A DNA stretch of 64,000 nt from contig NZ_KB905022.1 of NCBI RefSeq assembly GCF_000377405.1, forward strand, positions 248,001 through 312,000, in the 5' to 3' direction. A program made the translations under genes and the position numbers. The first letter of the stretch is position 1, and every line of letters starts with the position of its first letter. Positions 16,035 to 25,244 of the stretch are shown here, in pieces. Source of the DNA: Thioalkalivibrio sp. ALE31 (lineage in GTDB: Bacteria > Pseudomonadota > Gammaproteobacteria > Ectothiorhodospirales > Ectothiorhodospiraceae). The notes under the pieces are model-generated. The model was not told the DNA's origin and did no database searches. It saw nothing but the letters and a program-made list of their open reading frames with translations.

Positions 16035-17420
16035 CTAGCGCAGGTAGCGCCCGCGCAGCATGTTGAAGTACAGCGGCTTAATCATATGCACCTTCAGGCG
16101 CCACCACATCCAGCTGGGTTCCCCCTGGTCGAGGAAGCTGAAGGTCGGCACCTCCTGCAGGGTGTAATCGAATTCCACCAGCGCGGCCTTGCCCACTTCG
16201 GTGATCAGCGGGCAGGAGGTGTAGCCGTCGAACTGCCGCGACGGTTCGCGATCCTGGATCACGTCCACCAGGTTGTCCGGCATCACCGCGCCATGCGAGC
16301 GCACGGTGGAGGCGGTCTTGCCGATCGCGGTCGCGACGACGTCGCCGGCGCCGAAGATGTTCGGGTAATCCGTATGCTGCAGCGTGCGGTCATCCACCGC
16401 CAGCCAGCCTCCGGCCGCCAGGGGACCGTCCTCCACCGCCAGCCCGGCGTCACGCACAAAGTCGTGCGCGCGCATCGGCGGGGTCACGTGGAGATAGTCG
16501 TAGTCCACCGTCTCGCGCCCGCCGTCGCGGGTCTCGAACTGGGCCTGGCGGGCGTCGACATCCACCGCCACCAGGGCACCTCCGTCATTCACGCTCACGC
16601 CGCGTTCCGCATACAGGTCGCGCACCATGCGGTCAAAGCGCTGCACGCTGAACAGGGTGTCCGACCCCGTGTGATAGTGGAAATCGGCCCCGGCGCGCTG
16701 ACCGGCCGAGCGCAGCAGGTCATCGGCGATGAAGGTCGCCTTGATCGGCGCCCCGGCACACTTGATCGGCGTATTGGGGATGGTAAACCGCGCCACCCCG
16801 CCGTTCTCGCCGAACGCATGGATCTGTTCGTAGGCATCACGCGCGGCCTCGGCGCTGGCATACAGGCTGGTCAGGCCGGGACGCCCGATATCCTCGCGGC
16901 GCAACCCTTCGATGGCTTCAAAGTCCAGGTGCAGCCCGGTGGCGACCACCAGGAAGTCGTAGTCCAGCCGGTCGCCGTCGGTCGTCTCGACCCGTTGCGA
17001 TTCGGGATCGATGGCCGCCACCGCGGAGCGCACCCAGTCGACGCCGCGCGGGATATAGCGTTCATTGCGGCGCTGGACCTCGCCCACGGAATAAACGCCC
17101 GCGGCCACCAGGGTCCAGCCGGGCTGGTAATGATGGATCTCGCTGGGCTCGACGATGGTGATGCGTGCGCCGTCAAGCAGGTCGCGCAGGCGGGCGGCCA
17201 TGGTCATGCCGGCGGCCCCGCCACCGAGCACCACGATGCGCGCCTGGCTGGAGACCGCCGCGCGGGCCGGGGCGGCCTGCACGCCAGTCGCCGACACCAG
17301 GCCGGCGGCACCGGCGATCTTCAGGAAATCGCGCCGGGACAGTCCTCGCAAGGTCTCCCGGGCCTGCCGGGCCAGGGCCTGGTCAATCTCGGGGTGCTTC
17401 GGGTCTTCGGGCTGATGCAT
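16035..17420 (-). CDS. sqr: Sulfide:quinone oxidoreductase, type II, Tat-type leader
   Basis: Oxidises sulfide and passes electrons to quinone. 461 residues from ATG 17420, preceded by GGAGAGAG. The N-terminus has a twin-arginine-like leader (LSRRDFLKIAGAAGL) not usual in mitochondrial SQOR. A FAD-binding GGGAAGM motif follows. NTPIKCAGAPIKA and GYTSCPLITE contain the two redox cysteines of human-type SQR, and the amphipathic C-terminus (KPLYFNMLRGRYLR) resembles the membrane-binding end. It is first in the sqr-cydDC operon and is driven from the divergent control region. Confidence 0.9.
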   Translation of the reverse strand: MHQPEDPKHPEIDQALARQARETLRGLSRRDFLKIAGAAGLVSATGVQAAPARAAVSSQARIVVLGGGAAGMTMAARLRDLLDGARITIVEPSEIHHYQPGWTLVAAGVYSVGEVQRRNERYIPRGVDWVRSAVAAIDPESQRVETTDGDRLDYDFLVVATGLHLDFEAIEGLRREDIGRPGLTSLYASAEAARDAYEQIHAFGENGGVARFTIPNTPIKCAGAPIKATFIADDLLRSAGQRAGADFHYHTGSDTLFSVQRFDRMVRDLYAERGVSVNDGGALVAVDVDARQAQFETRDGGRETVDYDYLHVTPPMRAHDFVRDAGLAVEDGPLAAGGWLAVDDRTLQHTDYPNIFGAGDVVATAIGKTASTVRSHGAVMPDNLVDVIQDREPSRQFDGYTSCPLITEVGKAALVEFDYTLQEVPTFSFLDQGEPSWMWWRLKVHMIKPLYFNMLRGRYLR

Positions 17421-17515
17421 GGCTCTCTCCGCGTATCCGTCTGCCGCTCCGGGGACCGGGCGGGCCAGTTCTGAGGGTCGCGCCGTCTGCCGGGCGCTTC
17501 GTGTGACGGAATGCT

Positions 17516-17531
17516 TACAAGTTGCATGCCA
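17516..17531 (-). promoter_or_regulatory. Sigma-54-like promoter for sqr-cydDC
   Basis: On the minus strand TGGCAT-GCAAC-TTGTA matches the -24/-12 layout TGGCAC-N5-TTGCW with the correct spacing; the -12 GC is GT. It lies about 95 bp upstream of the sqr start. The facing promoter at 17720 has the same deviation. Confidence 0.68.
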
Positions 17532-17584
17532 ACACCGGCAGACCGCCCCGTCGGGGCCTGGGCGCCCGTGCTGGCGGTGACGGC

Positions 17585-17631
17585 CTGCCATAAATGGCAG
17601 TCCCCTGTAGCCCGGCTGCCAAAAATGGCAG
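17585..17631. promoter_or_regulatory. Two palindromic activator sites between the divergent promoters
   Basis: CTGCCA-TAAA-TGGCAG at 17585-17600 and CTGCCA-AAAA-TGGCAG at 17616-17631: identical 6-bp arms, identical 4-bp spacers in length, centres 31 bp apart (three helical turns). Such paired sites are typical upstream activating sequences of sigma-54 enhancer-binding proteins. A degenerate third copy (TGCCA-ACAC-CGGCAG, 17527-17541) overlaps the sqr-side promoter. Confidence 0.8.
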
Positions 17632-17719
17632 AACCGGGGCGGCGTTGGCGGGCGTTGGCCAGGCGCCAAGACACGGACCAGTCGCCTGCAGCGCGCCGCC
17701 GGGGTCCGGACCGGAACTC

Positions 17720-17735
17720 TGGCACGGTACTTGTT
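17720..17735 (+). promoter_or_regulatory. Sigma-54-like promoter for cydAB
   Basis: TGGCAC-GGTAC-TTGTT: a perfect -24 box and a near-consensus -12 box (GT for GC) at the correct spacing, 54 bp upstream of the cydA start and about 97 bp from the nearer palindrome centre. Confidence 0.75.
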
Positions 17736-17788
17736 AGGGGTTCATCGATACGTCATCCCGGCGTGCCCCTGATAACGGAGGAAAGGCC

Positions 17789-19195
17789 ATGGAGCTCGAC
17801 CCCATACTACTCTCGCGAATCCAGTTCGCGTTCGTGGTTTCGTTTCACGCGATCTTCCCGGTGTTCACGATCGGGCTGGCTTCGTTTATCGCGTTTCTGG
17901 AATTTCGCGCCTGGAAGACCGGTGACACGATCTATACCCAGATCTCGAAGTTCTGGATCAAGATCTTCGCGGTGGTCTTCGGTATGGGCGTGGTCTCCGG
18001 CCTGGTGATGTCGTTCCAGTTCGGAACCAACTGGAGTGCGTTCTCCTATGCCACGGCCAATTTCCTCGGGCCGGTGCTGTCCTACGAGGTGCTCACCGCA
18101 TTCTTCCTGGAGGCGGCGTTCCTGGGCGTGCTGCTGTTCGGGCGTGACCGGGTGCCGCAGGGCGTGCACCTGTTCTCGGCCCTGATGGTCGCGCTGGGCA
18201 CCTTCATCTCGTCGTTCTGGATCCTGGTGGCCAACAGCTGGATGCAGACACCGGTCGGCTTCGAGCTGCAGGACGGGGTGTTCCATGTCACGTCCTGGAT
18301 CACGGCGATCTTCAACCCGAGTTTCTGGCCGCGCTTCTTCCACATGGGGCTGGCCTCTCTGCTTACCGCCGGCTTCGTGGTCGCCGGGGTCTCCGCCTGG
18401 TACCTGCTGCGCCAGCGCGACGTGGTGATGAACCGCAAGGCCCTGGGCACCACCATGTGGGTGCTGCTGTTCGCGGCACCGGCGCAGCTGGTGGTCGGTG
18501 ATATCCACGGCCTCAACACCTTCGAGCATCAGCCGACCAAGGTGGCGGCGATGGAAGGCGTGTGGGAGACCGAGCGCGGGGCGCCGCTGCTCTTGTTCGC
18601 GATCCCGGACTCGGCCAACGAGACCAATCACTTCGAGATCGGTATCCCGAAGATGGCGAGCTTCATCCTCACCCACGAGATGGACGGGGAAGTGCCTGGC
18701 CTGCTGGAGGTTCCGGCCGAGGAACGTCCGCCGGTGGGCATCACCTTCTGGTCGTTCCGCGTGATGGTGGCGATTGGCATGGTGATGATCCTGTTCGCGC
18801 TGGCGGGTGCCTGGCTGCGCTTCCGCCGCCGGATGTATGCCTCGCCGCTGTTCCTCAAGGGGCTGGCCTGGATGATCCCGGCGCCGTTCCTGGCGGTGGT
18901 CGCGGGCTGGTTCGTGACCGAGACCGGGCGCGCGCCCTGGCTGGTCTACGGCGTGATGAATCATGCCGAGGGCATTACCCCGGCCCTGACCGGTGGCATG
19001 GCCCTGTTCACCCTGATCGGCTATGTGGCGGTCTACGCGGCGGTGTTCACCGGGGGCGTCTACTACCTGGTGCGCATCGTGCGTCAGGGCCCGGAACCGG
19101 CCGATGCCGTGCATGCGCCGGCGCACGCCAAGCGTCCGCTGTCGGCCGCTGACACCTTCGTCGATGACGCCGCGGTCAGCGGTGCAAGGAGCTAA
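17789..19195 (+). CDS. cydA: Cytochrome bd-type quinol oxidase subunit I
   Basis: 468 residues, about nine membrane helices, short Q-loop (CIO-like). Haem ligand candidates: His20 (SFHAIFP) and the His of FFHMGLAS. Glu residues of the proton path appear in SYEVLTAFFLEAAFLG, and quinol-site residues in HQPTKVAAMEG. The signature usually written GRQPW is GRAPW here, an uncommon Gln-to-Ala change. Start ATG 17789 follows CGGAGGAAAGG. It transfers electrons from quinol to oxygen; bd oxidases tolerate sulfide, matching the divergent sqr. Confidence 0.95.
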   Translation: MELDPILLSRIQFAFVVSFHAIFPVFTIGLASFIAFLEFRAWKTGDTIYTQISKFWIKIFAVVFGMGVVSGLVMSFQFGTNWSAFSYATANFLGPVLSYEVLTAFFLEAAFLGVLLFGRDRVPQGVHLFSALMVALGTFISSFWILVANSWMQTPVGFELQDGVFHVTSWITAIFNPSFWPRFFHMGLASLLTAGFVVAGVSAWYLLRQRDVVMNRKALGTTMWVLLFAAPAQLVVGDIHGLNTFEHQPTKVAAMEGVWETERGAPLLLFAIPDSANETNHFEIGIPKMASFILTHEMDGEVPGLLEVPAEERPPVGITFWSFRVMVAIGMVMILFALAGAWLRFRRRMYASPLFLKGLAWMIPAPFLAVVAGWFVTETGRAPWLVYGVMNHAEGITPALTGGMALFTLIGYVAVYAAVFTGGVYYLVRIVRQGPEPADAVHAPAHAKRPLSAADTFVDDAAVSGARS

Positions 19196-19198
19196 GTG

Positions 19199-20203
19199 AT
19201 GGAAACCACGATCGATATCACGCTGATCTGGGTCGTCATCATTGCCGTGGGCGTGATCGCCTACGTGCTGATGGACGGGTTCGACCTCGGGGTGGGGATC
19301 CTCTTCCCCTTCGCCCCGGGGGAGACCTCGCGCGACGTGATGATGAACTCCGTCGCCCCGGTGTGGGACGGCAACGAGACCTGGCTGATCCTCGGCGGCG
19401 CGGGCCTGCTGGCCGCCTTCCCGCTGGTGTACTCGGTGTTCCTGCCGGCGCTTTATATCGGGGTCTTCCTGATGCTGGCGGGGCTGATCTTCCGCGGCGT
19501 GGCCTTCGAGTTCCGCTTCAAGGCGCACCGCTCCAAGGGCCTGTGGAACGCCGCCTTCGCGGTCGGCTCGGCGGTGGCGGCCTTCGCCCAGGGCGCGGTA
19601 GTGGGTGCCTATATCCAGGGCTTCGAGATGGACGGCTTCAGCTTCGCCGGCGGTCCGCTCGACTGGCTGACGCCGTTCACCGTCCTCACCGGCATCGGGC
19701 TGCTGGCGGGCTATGCCCTGCTGGGCGCGACCTGGCTGATTGTGAAGACCGAGGGTGATACCCAGGCCTTTGCCTATCGGGTGGCGCCCTGGATGCTGGC
19801 GGTCGTGCTGCTGGTGTTCGGCGCGGTGAGCCTGATTACCCCGTTCATCGACCCGAAGGTGATGGAGCGCTGGATGGGGACCTGGCAGTACCTCTGGGTG
19901 CTCCCGGCGCTGGCGCTGTTCTCCGCCTGGGTCCTGATCCGCGCGGTGCGCCGGCGAGATGAAGGGATCCCGTTCGTCGCCACGATTGCCCTGTTCATCA
20001 CCACCTACCTGGGACTGCTGGTGAGCAAGTGGCCGTACGTGGTGCCGCCGGACTACACCTTCTGGGATGCCGCCTCCTCGCCGGATGCGCAGCTGTTCAT
20101 TCTGGTGGGGGCGTTGTTCGTGATCCCGATCATCCTGGGCTACACCGCCTGGACCTACTGGGTCTTCCGCGGAAAGGTGACCCCGGAGACCGGGTATCAC
20201 TAG
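19199..20203 (+). CDS. cydB: Cytochrome bd-type quinol oxidase subunit II
   Basis: 334 residues, eight or more membrane helices, with the family motifs [10 protein letters not shown] near the N-terminus and [19 protein letters not shown] 19199 is chosen over the GTG one codon earlier because AAGGAG is better spaced. It starts 3 bp after the cydA stop. No small CydX-like gene follows in the 145-bp gap before the regulator. Confidence 0.95.
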   Translation: METTIDITLIWVVIIAVGVIAYVLMDGFDLGVGILFPFAPGETSRDVMMNSVAPVWDGNETWLILGGAGLLAAFPLVYSVFLPALYIGVFLMLAGLIFRGVAFEFRFKAHRSKGLWNAAFAVGSAVAAFAQGAVVGAYIQGFEMDGFSFAGGPLDWLTPFTVLTGIGLLAGYALLGATWLIVKTEGDTQAFAYRVAPWMLAVVLLVFGAVSLITPFIDPKVMERWMGTWQYLWVLPALALFSAWVLIRAVRRRDEGIPFVATIALFITTYLGLLVSKWPYVVPPDYTFWDAASSPDAQLFILVGALFVIPIILGYTAWTYWVFRGKVTPETGYH

Positions 20204-20348
20204 GCGGGAGCGTCCGGCGCGTGCCACAGGGCCGTTCGGGAATGCGCGAGTCCGCCATTCAGGACACCCATCCTCGCGGCTGCAGGGAGCCGGCAGCGGG
20301 GCAGGGTCCGGATGGCGGGCCGTCAGGTCACCAGTAAGGGGTGATGCC

Positions 20349-21830
20349 ATGGTGTTGAACATCGCTCGGTTGAACGTGTCTATGGGACAGCGTGACGGCG
20401 TCGGTCCCGGCGTCGGATACGCCTTCCAGGACCCCTTGTTGCGAGGCGACGTGACCAGCATCCCGAAGAAGGAGTCGGCACCCCTGGACCCCCACGTGGG
20501 GACCCTGCGCCAGGTGCTGGAGGTATTTCGTGAACCGGCCATCCTGCTGTCCCCGGATTATCGGATCCTGGCGGCCAATGGCGCCTACCAGCGCATCTAC
20601 GGGACTGATCGCGATGGCTCCGGTCGCACCTGCTTCGAGGCCTCCCATGGCTTCCGCCGCCCCTGCGACGAGGCGGGGGAGTCCTGCCCCCTGCGGGCCG
20701 CGCTGGGCAGTGGCCACCGCGAACGCGTGCTGCACGTGCATCACACCGAGGCCGGGCGCGAGCACGTGGACGTCGAGTTGCTGCCGATCCGGGATGCTGA
20801 CGGGGAGATCCGTTACCTGATCGAACGCCTGCATCACCTGCCGGTGTCTGCGCCACAGGCGGGCAGCGGCGGGCTGGTCGGTCGCTCCAGGGCCTTCAAT
20901 GCCATGCTGGGGATGATCAGCCGGGTGGCGCCGAGTAATGCGTCGGCCCTCCTGCTTGGCGAGTCCGGCACGGGCAAGGAACTCATCGCCCGCGCGATTC
21001 ACGAGGCGAGTCCGCGGCACAAGTCGCCGTTCGTGCCCGTGGAATGTTCGGGGCTGACCGAAACCCTGTTCGAAAGCGAGCTGTTCGGCCACGAGCGCGG
21101 TGCCTTTACCGGCGCCGCGTCGGCCAAGGCCGGGCTGGTCGAGGCGTCAGCCGGGGGCACCCTGTTCCTGGACGAGGTGGGGGATATCCCGCTGAGCCAG
21201 CAGGTCAAGCTGCTGCGGCTGCTGGAGACCCATGCCTATCGCCGGGTCGGAGGCGTCGAGTCGCGGCGGGCGGATTTCCGCCTGGTCTGCGCGACCCACC
21301 GCGACCTCGAGTCCATGGTGCGTGCCGGCGAGTTTCGCGAGGACCTCTACTACCGCATCAACACCTTTCCGATCGAGGTGCCCCCGCTGCGCGAGCGGGT
21401 GGAGGACATCCCGTTGCTGCTGGAGGCCCTTGGCGAGCGCCTGGATCTGGTCGTGCCACCGCGCCTGGAAGACGAGACGCTGAGAGTTCTCGAGCAGTAT
21501 TCCTTCCCCGGCAATGTGCGCGAGCTGCGCAACATCCTCGAGCGCGCGGCCTTGCTGGCAGACGGCGAGGCGATCCGTCCGGAACACCTGCCGGACCGCG
21601 TGCGGCAAGGCGGTCCGTCCCCGGTCGGGGCCAGGACTGGCGGACTGGAAGGGTTGCTGCACCCGCAGTCACTGCGCCCGCTGGACGAGATCGAGCGCGA
21701 GTACCTGCGGCACGCGGCTGCGGTGTACCCCGGGGACCGCCGTGCGCTGGCAAGGACCCTCGGGATCAGCGAGCGCAGCCTGTACCGCCGTCTGAGCCAG
21801 CTGGAGGGCGACGCCGACGAGCAAGACTGA
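20349..21830 (+). CDS. Sigma-54-dependent activator with Cys-rich PAS domain
   Basis: 493 residues. N-terminal PAS domain (about 55-140) containing Cys-x10-Cys-x6-Cys ([12 protein letters not shown]...ESC), a plausible redox, metal or sulfur sensor. Central AAA domain with [21 protein letters not shown] (the sigma-54 contact loop) and [13 protein letters not shown]-terminal Fis-type HTH ([17 protein letters not shown]). There is no receiver domain, so it senses directly or through a ligand. It lies downstream of cydAB and is the likely reader of the palindromes at 17585-17631; this link is inferred from position. Confidence 0.9.
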   Translation: MVLNIARLNVSMGQRDGVGPGVGYAFQDPLLRGDVTSIPKKESAPLDPHVGTLRQVLEVFREPAILLSPDYRILAANGAYQRIYGTDRDGSGRTCFEASHGFRRPCDEAGESCPLRAALGSGHRERVLHVHHTEAGREHVDVELLPIRDADGEIRYLIERLHHLPVSAPQAGSGGLVGRSRAFNAMLGMISRVAPSNASALLLGESGTGKELIARAIHEASPRHKSPFVPVECSGLTETLFESELFGHERGAFTGAASAKAGLVEASAGGTLFLDEVGDIPLSQQVKLLRLLETHAYRRVGGVESRRADFRLVCATHRDLESMVRAGEFREDLYYRINTFPIEVPPLRERVEDIPLLLEALGERLDLVVPPRLEDETLRVLEQYSFPGNVRELRNILERAALLADGEAIRPEHLPDRVRQGGPSPVGARTGGLEGLLHPQSLRPLDEIEREYLRHAAAVYPGDRRALARTLGISERSLYRRLSQLEGDADEQD

Positions 21831-21833
21831 AAG

Positions 21834-21873
21834 TGCCCGGGCGGGTCGGGTAACGCGTCTCGCCCGGGTTTAA
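21834..21873 (+). terminator. Weak terminator after the activator gene
   Basis: CCCGGGCG ... CGCCCGGG stem (21836-21843 with 21861-21868) followed by TTTAAA; the loop is 17 bases and the T-run is short. Confidence 0.5.
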
Positions 21874-21999
21874 ACGACGTCCGCGTGGGCGGTCGGACGT
21901 CCGGCCACTGCCTGTCACAAGGGACGGGAGTGGTGAGATACCGCCATAAGCATCAGTAAAACACGATATTCCAATACAGCTTAAAGACCGGAGTCTCTG

Positions 22000-22656
22000 A
22001 TGAAAAAGACCGCAATGACCCTCTCCCTGTCCGCCGCCCTACTGGCGACCCCGATGCTGGCCGCTGCCGAGCCCCTTTCGTTTGGCGAGCAACAGACCAT
22101 CCGCTCCATGGCCAGTGCCGGGGTCGGGCAGGCCATCGTCAACCAGATGGGCGCCGGTTCGATGGCCGTGATCAATAATCCGTCACCCATCTGTGGTGCC
22201 CTGGCGGGTGGCCTGGGCGCATCCATGCTCTCGGCCGATCCGCGGGCGGGCTTCCAGATCGCGACGCTGCGCTCCGGCGAGGATGCCGCCGCCGCGGTGC
22301 ATGTGACCGCGGACAAGGACGTGGCCTACCTGGCGCTGGGGGGCGAGCTGGATCGCGATGAGAACGTGGCGCTGGCCCACGCCTACCTGCAGGAGCTCGC
22401 CGCCTCGGAGTGGGACGGCACCCTGGTGCTGCACATCTCCTCGTGGATGCAGAAGCAGGTCCAGGCTGTCGCGGAGGCCGACGAAGCGGTGGCTGACTAT
22501 CTGGAAGGGCTCCGCATGGTGGCGCTCCAGCCCGACCTGGAGGCGGGTCAGGCGGTGATGCTGGGCGTGAACTTCGATGGCGACGGCTTCACGACCGAGG
22601 AGATGGGTCGTCAGGACATGCGTGAAGACCTGGTGGACTTGTTCCGTCGCATGTAG
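22000..22656 (+). CDS. Secreted/periplasmic protein of unknown function
   Basis: 218 residues with a signal peptide (MKKTAMTLSLSAALLATPMLAAAEP). The mature part has an acidic C-terminus, with FDGDGFTTEEM resembling a single calcium-binding loop, though an isolated loop is weak evidence. I do not recognise the family. Upstream lies a moderately AT-rich 170-bp gap that probably holds its promoter. It is a single gene between the activator and the peroxiredoxin. Confidence 0.8.
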   Translation: MKKTAMTLSLSAALLATPMLAAAEPLSFGEQQTIRSMASAGVGQAIVNQMGAGSMAVINNPSPICGALAGGLGASMLSADPRAGFQIATLRSGEDAAAAVHVTADKDVAYLALGGELDRDENVALAHAYLQELAASEWDGTLVLHISSWMQKQVQAVAEADEAVADYLEGLRMVALQPDLEAGQAVMLGVNFDGDGFTTEEMGRQDMREDLVDLFRRM

Positions 22657-22834
22657 GCCCGTGGTCAGCGGGCTGGGGCAGGGGCCGTCTTGCCTGGCCC
22701 GCTTTAGTGAAAAACTATCGTTGCGTTAAGAAATAAGTAATTCACTATATTCGGGTCGACAGATAAAGTAAGACGTACATGGAGGCACGACCCCATGAAC
22801 GACCCGATCAAACTTTCAAAGCAAGGAGTACATC

Positions 22835-23461
22835 ATGGCACTGCGTTTGGGCGATACCGCACCGAATTTCCAGATTGACACCACCAAGGGCAAGATCGAC
22901 TTCCACGAATGGATTGGCGACTCCTGGTGCTTCTTCTTCAGCCACCCGGCCGACTTCACCCCGGTGTGCACCACCGAGATGGGCCGTACCGCGCAGCTGG
23001 CCAAGCAGTTCGCGGACCGCAACACCAAGCCGCTCGGGCTGTCGACCGACACGGTCGAGGAGCACAACAAGTGGATCGAGGACGTCAACGACACCCAGAA
23101 CACCACGCTGGAGTTCCCGATCGTCGCCGACGCCGACAAGAAGATCTCGGAGCTCTACGAGATGATTCACCCGGGCGAGAGCGAGACCGCCGCCGTACGC
23201 TCGGTCTACATCATCGACCCGAACAAGAAGATCCGGCTGATGATGACCTACCCGATGTCGGTGGGCCGCAACTTCGACGAGATCCTGCGCGTGATCGATG
23301 CGCTGCAGACCGGTGACCAGCACGGCATCGCGACGCCGGCCGACTGGACCCCGGGTGCTCGCGTGATCATCCCGCCGACGGTCAGCAACGAAGATGCGCA
23401 GAAGAAGTTCCCGCAGGGCTTCGAGGAGATCCGCTCCTACCTGCGCTACACCCAGGTCTAA
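22835..23461 (+). CDS. 1-Cys peroxiredoxin (Prx6 type)
   Basis: Reduces hydrogen and organic peroxides. 208 residues; peroxidatic Cys45 lies in HPADFTPVCTTE, and no conserved resolving Cys is seen in the C-terminal half (the only other is Cys32). The C-terminal domain FPQGFEEIRSYLRYTQ is typical of the Prx6 group. AAGGAG lies 8 bases before ATG 22835. An AT-rich stretch (22705-22760) upstream probably carries its promoter. A strong terminator follows. Confidence 0.95.
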   Translation: MALRLGDTAPNFQIDTTKGKIDFHEWIGDSWCFFFSHPADFTPVCTTEMGRTAQLAKQFADRNTKPLGLSTDTVEEHNKWIEDVNDTQNTTLEFPIVADADKKISELYEMIHPGESETAAVRSVYIIDPNKKIRLMMTYPMSVGRNFDEILRVIDALQTGDQHGIATPADWTPGARVIIPPTVSNEDAQKKFPQGFEEIRSYLRYTQV

Positions 23462-23516
23462 GCGATCGGGCGACGATCGCACCGGCCGCTAACGCCGGAA
23501 CGCTCTGGAGAGTGGA

Positions 23517-23540
23517 GGGCCCCGCAAAGGGGCCCTTTTT
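23517..23540 (+). terminator. Rho-independent terminator after peroxiredoxin
   Basis: GGGCCCC-GCAAA-GGGGCCC followed by TTTTT. Confidence 0.95.
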
Positions 23541-23698
23541 ATGTTTGGGTACAGCGCCCGCTGAGGTGAATCGCTGGCCTTTTCCGGTGAGCCGGGGCTA
23601 GCCCCAACCCTGCAGGAGCGCGCTCGCGCGCGAAGCCCCCGCCAGCGCCGGTGGCGGGCAACACCTGGCGGCGCCACCCGCTCGGTTGGCGGTGGGGC

Positions 23699-24199
23699 CT
23701 ACCGCCCCAGCCCCGTCAGACGGCTGGGTTCGAGGATCTCGATCCAGTAGCCGTCGAGGTCCTTCACGAAGGCGATGTCCTTCAGGCCGCCCTCGTCCGG
23801 GCGCTTCACGAATTCAACATTGTTCTGGTCGAACCAGCGCACGGCCGCGTCCAGATCCGGGACCGAAAAGCAGATGTGGCCGAAGCCCTGCGGCTCTTCG
23901 TTGCCGTCGTGGTAGTGGAAGCCGGCGTCCTTCTCGGTGCCGTAGTTGTAGGTCAGCTCCAGGATGCCGCGCTGGCTGAACATCCAGCGGGTGGCCTCGC
24001 CGGCGTCCTTCGGCGGCTGCGGTTCGTCCTCGCCGATCTGCGCCAGGAAGTAGAGCGTGAACTCGAACTCCGGGAAATCCAGCGTCTTCACCAGCTGCAT
24101 GCCGAACACGCGCTGGTAGAAGTCCAGCGCCTTCTGCGGATCCTTCACGCGCAGCATGGTGTGGTTGAAGCGAAAGCCGGCCGTGGGATTGTCGCTCAT
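23699..24199 (-). CDS. gloA: Lactoylglutathione lyase (glyoxalase I)
   Basis: Converts the methylglyoxal-glutathione adduct to lactoylglutathione. 166 residues with the two beta-alpha-beta-beta-beta modules of the fold. Metal ligands visible: His13 (FNHTML), Glu in GILELTYNYG, His in FGHICFSVPD and Glu in YWIEILEP. It is a single minus-strand gene, converging on the peroxiredoxin terminator. Confidence 0.95.
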   Translation of the reverse strand: MSDNPTAGFRFNHTMLRVKDPQKALDFYQRVFGMQLVKTLDFPEFEFTLYFLAQIGEDEPQPPKDAGEATRWMFSQRGILELTYNYGTEKDAGFHYHDGNEEPQGFGHICFSVPDLDAAVRWFDQNNVEFVKRPDEGGLKDIAFVKDLDGYWIEILEPSRLTGLGR

Positions 24200-24602
24200 G
24201 GTGCGTCCTTGTAGTCCGTAAGAGGGTACTCCGGAGACTGGAACACGGCGGTGCGGGTTCCCTCAAGTGCCGCCGTCACGTGTTGAGATCGAGCGGTCGG
24301 GAACGCGACTCCCCCGTCACTGCGAGGAGGCGCCGCCGACGCGGCAGTCTGTCGGGTTGCCCCGACGTTGGAGGCTGCGGTGGGAAATCCCGGCGCTTCG
24401 CTGCGGCCGGGATGATGGACCACCAGACCCCGGTCGCATGCCTGGCCGCGCAGGAGCCTGCTTGCAGGCGAAGGGCTTGCGATGGACTCCGGCGCGGGCA
24501 GGGGCTTCGCGGGCGAGCCCGCTCCTACAAGGATCGTCGCCCCGGAAACCGCGCACCGGTAATTCCGGATCTACCGGTCGGGAGCCCGCGTCATCGACCG
24601 GG
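24200..24602. repeat. Repeat-filled gap: CACTGCGAGG unit and a REPIN-like unit
   Basis: 403 bp without a gene. 24311-24358 (CCCCGTCACTGCGAGGAGGC...GGCAGTCTG) is an inverted near-copy of 25499-25545 on the other side of the lipoprotein gene. 24449-24545 opens with CAGGAGCCTGCTTGCAGGCG and closes with CGGGCGAGCCCGCTCCTAC, the paired ends of a REPIN-like hairpin; a second copy is at 26499-26582. Confidence 0.75.
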
Positions 24603-25244
24603 CTACCCGCGGCAGAAGGGCCAGACCTGGTAGAAGCGGCGGCAGCGGAACTCGGATTCGCAGCTCGCCAGCTGGGACTCGTAGCGGTCGGCCCGCTGGG
24701 CGACCTGGCGCGCCGCGGCCCGCACCTGCGGCTTGTTCTGATAACTGCCACGGCTGTAGCCGCCCTGACCCTCGTGGTAGGCAAGGTAGAGGTGCTCCGC
24801 GTTGTGCAGCGGTACGCCGGTCATGCGCTGGGTGCGATCGTTGTACCAGCCGATGAAGTCGGTGGCGTGTTTCATGTGCGTGCGCCGCGCGAAGCGACTG
24901 CCGGCATCCTCCCGGTATTCGCCCCAGACCGGATCCTGCGCCTGGGCGTAGCCCCGCGCGGAGGATGGCCGGCTCCACGGGATGAAGCCCAGCAGCCGCT
25001 CGCGGTCGGGGCGCACGTGGCTGCGGAACGAGGACTCCTGCTGGATGAACGACATCTGCGTGGCGATGGGCGTGCCCCATTCGCGTTCGGAATCACGCGC
25101 GTAGTCGTACCAGCGTGGCTGCTCGCGGAAGATCTCGCAGATATTGCTCTGGTCCTGAGGTGGCGATGGCGCCAGCGTCGCACAGCCCGCCGTGATCACG
25201 GCCAGCGCCAGCAGCAGGCCCGCGCGCAGCCCGTTGAGCGCCAT
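24603..25244 (-). CDS. Lipoprotein with lytic-transglycosylase-like features
   Basis: 213 residues with a lipobox (VITAGCATLAP). The body contains ATQMSFIQQESSFRSHVRP and WSRPSSARGYAQAQDPVWGEY, which look like the SLT family's catalytic ES motif and GYAQ segment, and YLAYHEGQGGY, matching the later active-site region. It probably cleaves peptidoglycan at the outer membrane. ATG 25244 gives a compact signal; the frame is open to 25277. It lies between inverted copies of a CACTGCGAGG repeat. Confidence 0.78.
   Translation of the reverse strand: MALNGLRAGLLLALAVITAGCATLAPSPPQDQSNICEIFREQPRWYDYARDSEREWGTPIATQMSFIQQESSFRSHVRPDRERLLGFIPWSRPSSARGYAQAQDPVWGEYREDAGSRFARRTHMKHATDFIGWYNDRTQRMTGVPLHNAEHLYLAYHEGQGGYSRGSYQNKPQVRAAARQVAQRADRYESQLASCESEFRCRRFYQVWPFCRG

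Noticed and set aside
17807-20542. A 911-codon open frame antisense to cydAB
   Set aside because: It mirrors two well-supported genes in high-GC DNA, with Arg/His/Gln-rich composition typical of antisense shadow frames.
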